Assembly: GCA_015143295.1 (NCBI GenBank) | Contig: CM026561.1 | Coordinates: 39,126,875 to 39,190,874, forward strand | From: Tetracentron sinense | Lineage: Eukaryota; Streptophyta; Magnoliopsida; Trochodendrales; Trochodendraceae | DNA: 64,000 bases | Reading direction: 5' to 3' | Part shown: piece after piece, positions 21,241-33,055 of the stretch | Layout: every line of letters starts with the position of its first letter | Numbering within the stretch: position 1 is the first letter of the stretch | Notes under the pieces: generated by a model | Told to the model about the DNA's origin: nothing | Databases searched by the model: none | Seen by the model: the letters and a program-made list of their open reading frames with translations, nothing else | Program-made: the position numbers and the translations under genes

Positions 21241-21697
21241 TTTTTTCTTCATGCTAATTATAATCATTATAAGGGTATATTTGTATTTCTTAAAAAAATT
21301 AATTAAATAGAGATTGTATGTTATATAGTACGTTATATAGTTTTCTCATTTAATGATAGCAGTTTCACTCAAAAACCAACTGTTTTGGGTATGAGAGTTG
21401 GATTTAAAATATTCCAAGATCTAACGGTTAGAAGTCTCTATTAAAAATGACTGCTAGGAACCCTTCTCACAATATATGTATATAAACTATTAATTAATAT
21501 AATAAAGGGTGGAGGATTGGGTTCCAAAGACTTTTAACCAAGCCCAACCCTCAAGTAAGAGGACTTTGAAATCTCATACAAGCACAATCCTTAGATTTGT
21601 TTTTTCCCAAGGCCCTATGGCATTAAGAAAAAAATAATCTCCACTTTAAGGGCCTCCGAGGTCCAGTTGGACACCTCTGGTGTGAATATGATAAAAA

Positions 21698-21783
21698 GTT
21701 CGCAAGACAAATAAACGATTGCTCTAGGGTTGTAAACGAAGTTCGCAAGACAAATAAACGATTGCTCTAGGGTTGTAAACGAG
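21698..21783 (+). repeat. 43-bp perfect tandem duplication
   Basis: A unit starting GTTCGCAAGACAAATAAACG is repeated once with a 43-bp period (21698 and 21741). Each copy ends with TAGGGTTGTAAACGA, the terminal sequence of the adjacent hAT element. Confidence 0.9.
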
Positions 21784-22324
21784 CCGAGTTGATTAGCCGA
21801 GCCGGGTGCTGCTCAATCTAGGCTGCTGGTGACATATATATGTTGGCTCAAGCTCATCACAAGCTCAATTCGAGCCCTCGAATGCTAGCTTGAGTTCAAC
21901 TCGTTTATAGATAATAGGCGAGCTTCACTATTATTTTAGGCTAATTTTACCTTAATTTTAACCAAAAGAATTCAAATCAAAATCCTAAGAGTTAAACATG
22001 CTCATTTGATTCTCCCTCCCCTAAAAAACTTAAGAACGGAACATAGTTAGTCTCATTTTTAAAAAGATGAATTTAATTTTTAAGTTTTACCTCAACAAAA
22101 AAATTAAATTTAAGTTTCTTAACTTTTATATGTGAAAATTAATTTTATGAAGGTATTAAAGTAGTACTGTAAAATTAATCGACTTGCTCGGCTCGTTGCT
22201 TGTGTTTAGCTTGACGAACAAACGATCTCAATCATTTAACTTGACTCAGCTCAACTAGCTCAAAAACTCAATTCATGGCTCATTTCAAGACGAATCGAGC
22301 TGGCCTGGCTCATTGACAGACCTA
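21768..22324. mobile_element. hAT-type MITE
   Basis: 557 bp with TIRs TAGGGTTGTAAACGAGCC on the left and TAGGTCTGTCAATGAGCC (reverse complement) on the right. The flanking 8-mers GATTGCTC and GTTTTCTC match at six of eight positions, as expected for an old hAT target duplication. No coding sequence; the interior is AT-rich. Confidence 0.65.
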
Positions 22325-22509
22325 GTTTTCTCCCTACCATCAAATGACTTAGTTAATGATGTAATGCAATATGATTGGAGAATGAGCCCTTGAATTGACG
22401 CAACATATATAGTAAATTTGGGACATATATAGTAAATTTGGGAGTGATGAGGTTATTGTTATCAATTGGATCACACTAGTCACTATTGATCAAAAGGCAG
22501 TGATTAGCA

Positions 22510-22710
22510 GACCCCGGGTCCTCTGCATATCTTACCCCGTGTCCTCGCATCCCTTTTAACACCCTTTAACCCTGGTTAAGCTTAACTAAATTAAGTTAAG
22601 ATTTTTTCCTGAAAACCAAGGTTGGATTGCTTAATCCTAGGAGTGACTGAATCTTAACCACAGTTGGTGAGTGTTAAAAATGGGGGTGTGGATTAATGAG
22701 GACCTACCAT
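22510..22710. repeat. Foldback MITE
   Basis: Inverted arms (CCTTTTAACACCCTTTAACC ... GGTTAAG on the left, its mirror on the right) flank a short loop. Same broad family as the 25-27 and 41-43 kb modules. Confidence 0.5.
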
Positions 22711-23118
22711 TTCGTTACATAATGAAAACCGCCGATAAGTTAAGCATTTACGTTGATGAAAATATATCGGTCAACAACTATGATTAAGGATGCAAACCAA
22801 TAAATTAAGCTCGGTTCGGCGAGCAAGAAACCATTTCCCTTTACCATTTTTCTCTAAAAGTGGGCAAGAAAACCCCAAAGAATATGCGTGATAACTAGGG
22901 TATTTTAAAGTTATTCGACTAATAGGTTAGTAATAAGTAAGTGATCTCTTACTTGCCATGTCACCAAAGGATATTTCTACTAGGCGGACTCAATCTTAAC
23001 TCTTTGTTATTGGCCCATTAGAGAAAATGAGAGAGAGAGAAACAAAGTCTTAGCTCTTTATTGTTGGCCCATTACATACTCTACGGGAGATGAGTTGAGC
23101 CCATTACATACTATAATA

Positions 23119-23143
23119 GAGAGAGAGAGAGAGAGAGAGAGAG
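23119..23143. repeat. (GA)n microsatellite beside stop codon
   Basis: About 12 GA units immediately downstream of the TGA of defensin-like gene 2. Copy 1 has a shorter version (9071-9079). Confidence 0.9.
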
Positions 23144-23144
23144 T

Positions 23145-24036
23145 TCAACAATGGTACTCGCAGGAACAATCCTTGAGGGCGGTACCAGGGACTTCGTTGC
23201 AAAACCCCTTGCCACCATATTGGTATGCGCACTTTGGTGCGCAGTTGTCATCGCATGGTGACCACGCAGTGTAACATGCTTTCGCATCCACCAGCTGCAC
23301 CCTACTCCCAACTGCATTTATCAAAAATTATAACAAATATGTAAAGGAAGCTTTAGGTTCTTAATCCATTTCTAGAAAGTACAAAAAATAAAATTAAAAT
23401 CTAAACAATCAAATAAGTATTTTTATCATTTCTATAAATATTTGTCAAGAATGACACTTTTATAAATAATTTTTAAATGTAATTAAAGAGACAATGACTT
23501 TACAAGAAAAAAATATTTATAAAAAAAAGTATTTAAATATGAGGCGGAGCTTCAAGACGCTTGGGTGGAGCTCCACTTTTTAATGTGTAGATAGTGTCTA
23601 TCTTGTAATTATAGAGAGAGGGAGGGGAAGTTTTGCAAAGAATTTTCTCTCCATAATTACAAGACAGTCACCGATTTTACAAAAGCTCCGCCCCAAACGT
23701 CTTGAAGCAGAGCCCCCCTTCATTTAAGCTCTATGAAATATTTTACGTGCAAACAAACATGCGGGGACCAAAATAATTAGCAGGGAAATTGTTGGTAGTG
23801 TTTGTTTGCAGGGACAACTCTCTCCTGTTTCGAAAGAGAGTTTTCTTAATGCTTTGACTGCTGAGAACAAGGGAAGTTATATTCACTTTTCCCCGAAACA
23901 GTGACCTTGTCCTTCACCCAAACATGCCTGCCACGAATATAAAAAAGGAGGGCACATAAAGTAGGAATAGAAAATGACCAGAGGCAAACACAAAGAGGGC
24001 AATGAAGAAGAAAAAGGCTGGGGAGAGCTTGACCAT
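23145..24036 (-). CDS. Defensin-like secreted cysteine-rich peptide, copy 2
   Basis: Two exons on -: 23979-24036 (ATG at 24034-24036) and 23145-23311, with a 667-bp GT-AG intron; stop TGA at 23145-23147. The 74-aa product begins MVKLSPAFFFFIALFVFAS (signal peptide). Its eight cysteines (C32, C39, C43, C47, C57, C68, C70, C74) sit at exactly the positions of copy 1, with YGGKGFC and LKDCSCEYHC motifs. Exon lengths equal those of copy 1 (58 and 167 nt). The intron is longer, partly through a MITE at about 23540-23721. The mature part has diverged at many non-cysteine sites while the frame is intact, suggesting selection on a secreted peptide. Probable role: defence or signalling. Confidence 0.85.
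23540..23721. repeat. Foldback MITE inside the intron of defensin-like gene 2
   Basis: Arms GGCGGAGCTTCAAGACGCTT and, mirrored, GGCTCTGCTTCAAGACGTTT flank an inner inverted repeat around TCTATCTTGTAATTATAGAG. The flanks share ATTTAA (23531 and 23722). Copy 1's intron lacks it, so the insertion followed the gene duplication. Confidence 0.65.
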
Positions 24037-24118
24037 CTCCACAACTAAAATAGCTATCAAATGATTTGTAGAGTTTTAATTATATCTAAGGATCTAGCTA
24101 AGCCTAGGTGATGTGTTG

Positions 24119-24128
24119 GGATTTATAG
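24119..24128 (-). promoter_or_regulatory. Probable TATA box of defensin-like gene 2
   Basis: CTATAAATCC on -, in a block conserved with copy 1 (9631-9640). The nearer TATA candidate of copy 1 is CTACAAATCA here. Confidence 0.5.
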
Positions 24129-24395
24129 TGAAATGTGACAGGGTTAATGGGTTTGTAAGGTACATGGCCCTTCATGACTTTAGATTTTTCAGGATTTTGT
24201 GGCCTTGAAACTGGTACATTTACTCCCAACTAATTTTAAAATCTACCTCTCATAGGTTCGCATTTATGTGAAAACCTTACCTACCCCCTCCATCTCTCTC
24301 TCTCTCTCTCTTAATTAGTTTTAAAATCTACCTCTAATAGATTAGTAGAAATCTAGAAATTTTCCAAATGATGTAAGAGCATGTACTAGCCTACT

Positions 24396-24529
24396 AGGGC
24401 TGTCATTGGACCGAGCTGGGCTAGGTTACGCCCAATTCTAAATGAGCCTATATATATATATATATATATACTTTTTAGTATATTAGGGAGTACGATAGAC
24501 TAAAATACCAGCCTACCATTGACATCCCT
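24396..24529. repeat. Short hAT-like MITE
   Basis: Inverted ends TAGGGCTGTCATTGGACC and (reverse complement) TAGGGATGTCAATGG, with a (TA)n core. No clear 8-bp target duplication. Confidence 0.45.
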
Positions 24530-24735
24530 AATTGGTACATAGGTACTCCTAATGCAGCAGGTTGGCGGGCCACGCTTGGTCAGGGCCCGAAACAGACTGA
24601 TTATTAATCAGGCCCAGAATCAGGCCTGAATCCGATTAAAGTCCGACCTCATGCTTGAGTGGCAGCTACACATAAGCTTTTAGTGTTAGGGTTTGATTGT
24701 AGGGTTTCTTGTATGTCTTCTTATCTTCTTCTTCT

Positions 24736-26495
24736 TCTATATAATGAGAATTCCCCCCTTAATCGTGAATGAATTTTTTTCATAATTCTCAAACTACCAT
24801 TATCATAATCATTATATAAGGCAAACACTTCACACTTCATCTAATGTTTTGCTTAATTTCTATACTTACCCTTACTCATCTAACTATCTATATACTTGAA
24901 GTCCGATTACGCCATTGAAAATGTAGATGGATTTTTCTATTATTCTCAAACTAACCTAATCATAATTCATTATACAAAACAAACACTTGATTAAATTTCT
25001 GCATAATTCTCATACTACCCCTCACTCATCTATCTATTTGACTTGGAATTCTCTATGGTTATAACAAGACTCCTTAGATTCCAGTTACGCCACTGAGGCC
25101 GCCATGTGTCCCTTTTAACACTCCTTAATTGTGGTTAAGATTCACTCACCCCTAGGGTTCACTCACTTATATCCTTGATTTTTAGAAATAAATATGGGAA
25201 AAAATTTAACCCTAAGAGTTAGTGAATTTTAACCAGGGTTTTAAAAAATTAATATTTTTTTCTAAAAATATTAAAGGGTGTCAAAAGAGACACATGGCAA
25301 CCTCAATGCGCAACCAGACTCCAACTATGGTTAAGATTCACCCACCCCTAGGGTTCACCGACTTATCTTTGGTTTTTAGAAAAAAAAATATTAATTTTTT
25401 ATAAATCTTGGTTAAAATTCACTAACTCCAAGGGTTAAACATTTTTTTTCTAAAAACCAAGATAAGTGGGTCCCTAGGGGTAGGAGAATCTTAACCACGG
25501 TTAAGTGTTGAAAGGGACACATGGTGACCTCAGTCGCGTAACCGGACTCCTCACTCTTTTGGAAAAACGCTCCGAAAGAAGAACATCTCCCCAAGGCCTC
25601 ACCTGCAGTACCCTTTCTTTGCTATACCCAAAATGCCCCAAAAATGTTTTGGTTCTCAAAATGTCCCTACGTCATGTTTCTATAGCCAACGACCCTAGGG
25701 TTCACCCACTTATCCTTTGCTTTTAGAAAAAAAAAATGGAAAAAAATTTAACCCTGCGAGTTAGTGAATGTTAACTAGGATTTTTAAAAATTAGTATATT
25801 TTTCTAAAAACTAAAGATAGGTGGGTGAACTCTTGGGTAGGAAAATCTTAACCACAGTTAAGGGATGTCAAAAGAGATACATTGCAACCACAAGAGCATA
25901 ATCTTAACCATAGTTAAGGGGTGTCAAAAGAGACACATTGCAACCTCAAGGGCGTAATCGAACTCAACTATGGTTAAGATTCACCCACCCGTAGGATTTA
26001 CCCACTTATCCTTGGTTTTTAGAAAAAAATATTAATTTTTTTAAACCCTGGTTAAAATTCACTAACTTTCAGGGTTAATTTTTTTTCATATTAAAAAAAA
26101 AAAAAAAAACCAAAGATAAGTGGGTGAGCCCTAGGGTAGGTGAATCTTAACCACAGTTAAGGAGTGTTAAAAGGGACACATGGCGACCTCAATGGAATAA
26201 TTGGACTCTTTACTCTCTTGGTAAAACACTCTGAAAGAAGGTCTCGCCAAGACTCCACCCACCCCCTTTTTTGTTATACCTAAAATGCCCCTAAAGCCTT
26301 CTGGTTTTCAAAATATCCCTACGTATCAATGTGTTTCTCACAATTTTTTTTTTCCACACTATCACTCAATTTATTATACCCAAAATATTCTTTAAATTTC
26401 TTTTCCAAAATGACATCACTAGGGTCCCTCTTCTCAATCTCTCTCCCCTTTTCCTCTCTCCATGTGCCACGTGCATCGCTCCTACCGCCCACTAG
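24736..26495 (+). mobile_element. Helitron carrying several foldback MITE modules
   Basis: The 5' end resembles TC(...)TATATAATGAGAAT. The 3' end has a CACGTGCATCGC segment and CCCACTAG then T (CTAG 26492-26495). Inside, foldback modules (gene-sense GGTTAAGATTCACCCACCCC with mirrored copies) occur at about 25080-25310, 25315-25520, 25680-25890 and 25975-26190. The 5' boundary is approximate. Confidence 0.5.
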
Positions 26496-26683
26496 TAATT
26501 ATTAAAAAGAATTGTTACATGAACGTTGGTTCGTAGTGGGAAAACAAAAGTATCATTTCCGATCATGGTAGCACAGAAGTAACTCTTTCAGAGTATTTCA
26601 TGGCAAAATAAAGTATGGTATCAATGGGAGTGCTAGCCCGACTCGCTCCTAAGTAGACCCGTGCTCATTACTTAGAAATGTTC

Positions 26684-26821
26684 ACTCTTACAGTTGGTGA
26701 GCATTTAAGAAGGGGTGCATCTAGGTGGATGCCTTAGGTTAGCAAATGGGATCCATGGGTCCGTTAACTATTTTCCTTCCTTGATACGCTTAGCTGGTTT
26801 AAGTAAGAGTGAACATTTCTA
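26684..26821. repeat. Small MITE
   Basis: Perfect 18-bp inverted arms: AGAAATGTTCACTCTTAC at 26685 and its reverse complement ending near 26820. A related interior (GGGATCCATGGGTCCG-type) appears near 32560-32660. Confidence 0.55.
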
Positions 26822-26988
26822 GTCTAGGTAAATGGCACAACGAATGTGGTCATGGACAAACACATTACACTGTTATTATAGCAATATCAGTTATAGTATA
26901 ATATATGGTATACACTATAACATATAATAAATTGTAATATAAGTATTACATATACTAAAACAGTAGTGTTTGTGTGCATGTGCATGTG

Positions 26989-27590
26989 CAGGGGCGGAGG
27001 CCGGAATTTTTCATTGAGGGCCGAAATACATGTATAAAAAAAGAATTGATTGAGGGTATGGAACTTGGCGGTTCGGGACCTAGCCCCCGAGGAAAAAAAA
27101 AATTTGGGGTAGATTTTTTTCTCGGTAATGCCCTTGAGGTCGTCAAGTGTCCCTATTTGTAACACCCCTTAACTGAGGTTAAGATTCACCCACCTATCCT
27201 TGGAAATTTTTAAAAATATCAAATTTCTTTATCCTAGTTAAAATTTACTAACTCCTAAAGTTAAACAAAATTTAATATTTTTTTCTAAAAACCAAGGATA
27301 CATAGGTGAACCCTAAGAGTGGGTATTTTTAACCATAGTTAAGGTGTGTCAATAGGGACATGTGCAACCTCAAGGGCATAACCGGACTCCATTGGGGGGC
27401 CCACTATTTATGTGACAAAAAGATTGGGGGGGGGCACTATAATATATAAGACAAAAATTTGGGGGGGCAACTATAGTAAAAAAAAATTAAAACATTTTGA
27501 GGGGCCCACTATTTCACACTACCATAAGAGGGAATTCCAAAAAAAATTGGGGGGGCCATGGCCCCTCCCGGCCCCTTGGCTTCGTCCCTG
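26989..27590. mobile_element. hAT-type MITE with exact 8-bp target duplication
   Basis: 602 bp with ends CAGGGGCGGAGGCCGG and (reverse complement) CAGGGACGAAGCC, flanked by TGCATGTG at 26981-26988 and 27591-27598. G-runs (GGGGGGG) recur in the right half. Another foldback MITE is nested at about 27121-27391. No coding sequence. Confidence 0.8.
27121..27391. repeat. Foldback MITE nested in the hAT element
   Basis: Arms GGTAATGCCCTTGAGGTCG and (reverse complement) GGTTATGCCCTTGAGGTTG, followed by the ACACCCCTTAACTGAGGTTA module and its mirror. It inserted after the hAT. Confidence 0.65.
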
Positions 27591-27770
27591 TGCATGTGTG
27601 TGGTCTTATTTCTGTACAGACCTAAATTTTAATTTATCGATAATTGTGTCATTCATGTGATACATGCAAAAATAAAATAAAATAAATGAAAATTTCTATA
27701 TGGTATAGCAAAACCCTCTTTTATATATGATATTAGTATCTAGGGTATTAAGGTATAAAATAGTGGAGCC

Positions 27771-29905
27771 TGTCATAGACCTTCTATTTAATAAGTTCTA
27801 ATTAGATTAGAATTATAACCAATAGATAATAGGAAGGGACTCACACACATACTCTCTCTCCCTCTCATTATGAATTAGATTAGGGTTCTCTCTTACATTC
27901 AACCAACTTGACAGTATGTTTTGACCATGAAGAACTTAAAATTAGGACATCTCTATTTTACAAGAATTGTTCCCCTTTGAATAAGGTTTCTAAAGCATTT
28001 TTAATCGTCCAATTCCAATAACCGAGTCAAAGTTATGAGTCAAATACTGGAGAAGGATTTGAGATGGGATTTTTCCAAAAAACGTTGATTCCAACATTTT
28101 TTAATATTTTAGAGTCTCTAACTCTATAAATACCCCTTATTTCATAGATTTAGGGTTAGGAAAGCATTCTAAGACTTTTAGGAATTCCAAAGAGAGTTCA
28201 ACCTAGGTTTTCTCAAGGATTTTCATCTCAAGGAGAAGGAAAAGCTTGGAAATCATCTCTAAGGTCATTCGCGCGTTAGAACGTATGGAAGCGATCAGGA
28301 GAGGTAAATATGAATTTCCTTCTATCAATAGGATAATCATTTATGTAAATAAGAAGAAAATGTTAAGATTCAAGATAAGAAACAAATCTATATAAACATG
28401 TTTATACAAAGTATATCCCTTATTTAAGATTATCATTATTTTTAGAGATGTTCTCATTATGATTTTCATTATGTATATCAACAAGGGGAAATGGAATGAA
28501 TTTTGTAGAGTATGTATGGATTGAGAATGGAAGAAATGATGAATGTTGGATTTGTGAAATGCTTATGATTTGATGCAGAAATTGTAATGTGTTGTGAAAT
28601 TAAAGTTTTCGTCAAATTAATTATATTAGATTATATGCTTAAAATTGATGCATGATTATTTGATTGGTTTCATTATTTTATTGTGAAAACTCTATAAAAC
28701 ATGTTTTAAATTGATCAACCATGAAAATTATTATATGTTTTGAATTGATGCATGATATACAAGTTGTATAGATAATAGATGTTTGGTTAAAACAAACCGT
28801 AAATTATGGTTGTGTGGCTTTAGAGTATTATCATGGCGGCGTTAGTCGTTATGATGAATCTTTGAGAACCCTTGACCGATAATTTAGGGTACGATTTAAC
28901 TAAGGGTTATCATCATTCACTCACAACCACTCAAGATAATGAATATGTACAAGCATTACAAAAACCATGATAACAAGTAACTACGCAAGTATATAAGTGC
29001 ACAAGCATGAGTATGTTGAGTTTTGCACTGCCCGAGTACCAATAAGTTTAAGATAAAAGCAAGATAAGCCAAACAAGTTAATCACAAGTAAGCCGTGCAC
29101 ACCGGATAATGTGTTAAGCCGTATGCACTAGATAATATCCAAAAAAAAGTTTTGATACCTCGATAAGTAGATTATATGCTAGTCTCTACCCATATAAGGG
29201 GTAGAGTTATTTTAATTTAAAATAATGTACAGTGCATGTTGTTTGATTCATTCACAGACAAGTTAGAGATGTAAGACAAGAAAGACAAGCTAGAAAAGTA
29301 TGAAAGACAAGTACAAGTAAACACACGTAAGAATTGAAAAGAAAGATGTTTTTGCACTCTGATTTATGTATGTGCACATGATTTGTCAATCCATAATTTA
29401 TGTTTTATATTATTGTTTATTATATTATTAGTTAGGAGCTCATATATGTTTTGTGTTTTCAATACTCAGCCAAACTGCTATTTTTGAAAGGTTCGAAGTT
29501 TGATATTTATGCACCTGGACCGTGGAAAGAGGAAGAATATGAAGATGATGATGATCCAGCATGTGATTATCCCGAGGGTGAATGGAATTTGGATCGTAGG
29601 CCGTATTCCGGAAACTGATTTATTAGTATTTAAATTGAGTTCAAGAAATTGTAATGGAGTTTAATTTGGATTTATGGTTATGTTAAATTGATGGTTAAGA
29701 ATCACGAAGATGATTCAGATTTTCCTATTTAGTTTAATTGTGGATTTTTATAAATGTTCTTTGAAGTACTAATTTATTATTAATTGAGGAAAAATTTCTA
29801 GATTCACTTTTTAGATTGCTTTAAATGCTTATAAAAGGATGTTATGATGGTTAAGTTACGTGTCAAGGTCTCACTTTAACCTATGTAAGATTTTGGGGCA
29901 CGACA
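27771..29905 (+). mobile_element. Possible LTR-retrotransposon relic (solo-LTR-like)
   Basis: A unique 2.1-kb tract between TGTCATAGACC and GGGGCACGACA has LTR-like ends, a TATA-like CTATAAATACCCC at 28115 and no transposase or pol coding. I could not find a matching 5-bp target duplication, so the limits and the class are uncertain. Confidence 0.3.
29490..29618 (+). other. Short coding-like frame, 42 codons
   Basis: An open stretch reads GSKFDIYAPGPWKEEEYEDD, then ends with DRRPYSGN and TGA at 29616. Composition is protein-like (acidic, aromatic) but there is no start codon and no recognised family. It lies inside the LTR-like tract. Confidence 0.25.
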
Positions 29906-30550
29906 CTTTCTCATGATTGTAGCTTTGTCTTGTGGTGTTGTTACCTTAACTAAAAATTCAGTACCTATATAACAGTGTATTGTACTATATATATATATAT
30001 ATATACTAGTAAAAGTGCACATTCTTTGCACGTATTAATTATCTATTGATAGAAAATACAATAAAATAAGTATTATTATTTCTAATTTTATGAACTCAAT
30101 GAAATGGAATTAAAAATAATATCATTCTTCAATATATAATTAGTAACATAGATTTTCTAGTTAAACTCTTAATTGCATCCCAACAAAAAAAAAAAAAAAA
30201 ACTCTTAATTTTCATATGTTTACTACAATGACTGTAACTTTTATTCAGATAAATAATAATATCTTAACTTTATATCTTAATTAAATTGAAAAGAGTTTTA
30301 GTATAAATTAAATTAAGTAATACTTATGATCACTTAGAAGAGAGTTCTATTAATATTAAAAGAGTTACTAATAGATAGAATAATAATATGTTATAATTTC
30401 TTTCCATAAAGATTTTTTAATAAAGTCTCTATTAATAGAGAATACTTATCACTTGATTACTTGAAAAAGAGTTATATTAATATTAAAAGAGTTATCAATA
30501 GAAAGCAATAGTGATGTCTATTTGTGAAGAATGTAGAAGTACATATTTGT

Positions 30551-30762
30551 AGTGGTAAAATTGGTTGAGTGGTAATGATGGTGGACCAGTGGTTCCTGGG
30601 CCTTTCCCAAGTGGGAGGTCCTGGGTTTCTTTTCTCACTCCCCCTTTGGGGTCAGCCCCGCACAGGTTTACCCAGATATCTGGTGTGGCGGGTTGCGGGC
30701 TCATGTCTCACCCTCAGGGATTAGTCCTAACCCAAAGGGTTGGGGACACCCCCAAGTTCCAA
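30551..30762 (+). mobile_element. tRNA-derived SINE
   Basis: A box-A-like TTGGTTGAGTGG near 30561 is followed by a degenerate box B in the AGGTCCTGGGTTTC region. The tail AACCCAAAGGGTTGGGGACA ends in AGTTCCAAA. Flanking ATATTT at 30543 and 30763 may be the target duplication. A truncated relative is at 7944-7985. Confidence 0.6.
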
Positions 30763-31369
30763 ATATTTATCAATTATAATAGCGCCAAAATTGATAATCA
30801 AATTTATATCTCACTTTTTTATATTTAAACAACTTAGTAGTAAGAAGGTCTTATAAAGTAAAATGGAATATTTTACTATTAAATTCCTCTGACAATATAA
30901 TAATATAAAACTAACACTATAGACCTTAAACCATAAGCTAGTCTTATAGAAATTAACATTCTAGACCCAGGTTACATCACCCTGTTCTTAACAATTTTCT
31001 CTCTGCAATTGTTTGTCCAAGTGAAACTACACAGACCCGGAAAGGGCATTTTTATTTTCTTGCACTTCCTCAATAGCGACAAATTTTCTCCCAAAAACTT
31101 TCCATCTTTTGATGATTAATCAGAAAGAAATTTTAAATTTCATTTCATTTCTTTTCTTTTCTTTCACACTTCCTCGCCAAACGAACGCATCCTAAAAGAA
31201 ATACAATACCATGTATTATGCATGTATTAATTTTTTTATTAAAAAAATGAGGACTCTTAGAAAAAATAGCAAGAAGTAACACATTTCTGTTTAAGAAGTT
31301 TTGGCATCTAATAATGCATATAGCATTCAATGTTACCTTTCGTATTTGCTAAAGAGGTTTTCAGAAAAT

Positions 31370-31690
31370 CGGTGGGGTTGTTGTATTGAAGAGGATGAAT
31401 GTACAAGAGTTCGAGCCAAAGATTGGGGCATAGGACTTCTATGCATGCATGGCCGAGCCTCCCAAGTGTCCAACCCCTCATGAAACCCATATGGGTGGCT
31501 AGACACAAAGGTGACCGAGGGAGGAACGGTTATCTATGTTGCTTCTGGATCTCAAGTTGAGATATCATCCTAGCAATTGCATGCGAGATATTGCAATTGG
31601 GTTGAAGCAATCCAATATGAATTTCTTGTGGGTAGTGAGAACAAATGGATTGGACGTTCGCAAGAGCTCTGAGGAGAGAGTGAAAGGTAG
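31370..31690 (+). pseudogene. UDP-glycosyltransferase (UGT) gene fragment
   Basis: Reads WLDTKVTEGGTVIYVASGSQ then VEISS, a TAG, and QLH. After a frameshift it continues DIAIGLKQSNMNFLWVVRTN and SSEERVKG. This matches the stretch of plant family-1 UGTs between the inter-domain linker and the sugar-donor (PSPG) region. The spacing WLD.K, VAFG(S/T)Q.EIS..QL, NFLWV is closest to the UGT90 group as I recall it. Upstream bits (CMAEPPKCPTPHE in a second frame) fit the GPLCLAEPPK segment. Only about 110 codons remain, with one in-frame stop and at least two frame changes. It is a dead fragment without the PSPG motif. Confidence 0.65.
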
Positions 31691-32864
31691 TTATTATCAT
31701 TATAAGAATTATAGTAGACTATGTCACATTTTATTAAGTATCCTTTTTTAAGTTTGAAGGCCATAGAGACATTCCATCAATGACTTAGATATGAGGTAGT
31801 TGGATATGAATAGAAGATTAGTAGAAATTTAGTATGAATTGATAATTAGTAATGGGATCCACCAATATTTATTTTTTTTATGTAAAAGTCTTAATTTTTT
31901 TTATAAAATAAGATAAAAGGTATTTTTGTTCACATAAAATTTGGTATTGAGAGATGCAGTTATGCAAACACTTTTCTCTCCGTAATTTCTTTAATTTACA
32001 AATTTGTCACCAATCACCAACCGACTCATATTCAAACTCTAAAACTTAAGAGACCAAATTCATTAGAATTCCTTTCTATCTTTCTTTTTTTAATTGGAAA
32101 AATCCTGATGCGGTTGTAAGACCACTAGTGGGTGGACCGTCTAGTTGAACCTGAAATTGGAAACGGGCCAACTAAACGGTTCGAACCAGGTGCGGTTATA
32201 AGACCACTAGTCCGAACAAATTAAAGTAACTGTGAAAGCTGTGAAAGCTCCAAAAGCTGACTAGGATGGCAGTGACGTGGGCCCAGCCCTCATCATCCCT
32301 TTCGGCTCTCCTTTTTACGTAGAGACTAGAAACGTCCGTTCTTTTTTAAACTTCTCTAGTTGTAACCGGATTCAAGATTCACCCATCTTAGGTTCACCTA
32401 TAGGTTTGAGAAAAACGAAAAATAGTTAAACTACCTAAGATAACCATTTGCAGACCTAAGATTGGAACTCATTCGTTCAAGTCCCTCCTCTTAAATACTC
32501 ACTCACCCTCACGTATGCGCTCTTACAAAAAAATATTTAAATATAAATTTAAGAGTAGTGATAGGTGGACCATGGATCCCATTTGATAACCAAAGCATTC
32601 ATCTATTGGTGGATGCCCCCCTCTTGAATGCTCACCACGATTCATGGGTTTGTTAACTGTTTTCCTAAATTTAACCCCGGTTAAAGCTTATTAACTCATA
32701 TAATTAATTTTTATTAATAAATTTTTCTAAAACCGAGAATAGGTAGATAAATCCTGAGAGTGAATTTTAACCACAGTTAAAGGATGTCAAAAGAGACGTG
32801 GCAGTGTCAATGGTGTAACCGGACTTGACCACACTCAAAATCTAACTCCTACTGTCCAACATGA

Positions 32865-33055
32865 GTATGATCACAGCCAATTGCGATTGAACTCAAGAGA
32901 GTTCGATCGCATATGTGGCACTTGACTATTAGAGGAGAAAAGAAATTAGGAAATTAAAATTTTATACAATTTTTTTTCCAACAATAGTTAAACGCCACAT
33001 ATGCAATTGAACTCTCTCCCAAATACAATCATAATTGGCTTTGATCACATATCTC
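32865..33055. repeat. Foldback MITE
   Basis: The left arm GATCACAGCCAATTGCGATT ... GTTCGATCGCATATGTGGC is mirrored by the right arm (GCCACATATGCAATTGAACT ... ATTGGCTTTGATCAC), with a roughly 70-bp loop. Confidence 0.65.

Noticed and set aside
23111-23317. 68-codon frame on - strand over defensin-like exon 2
   Set aside because: Wrong frame; the eight-cysteine frame agrees with the paralogue and has matching splice sites.
30551-30762. Possible tRNA gene from box-A-like sequence
   Set aside because: No cloverleaf can be formed and the tail is SINE-like; it is a tRNA-derived SINE.
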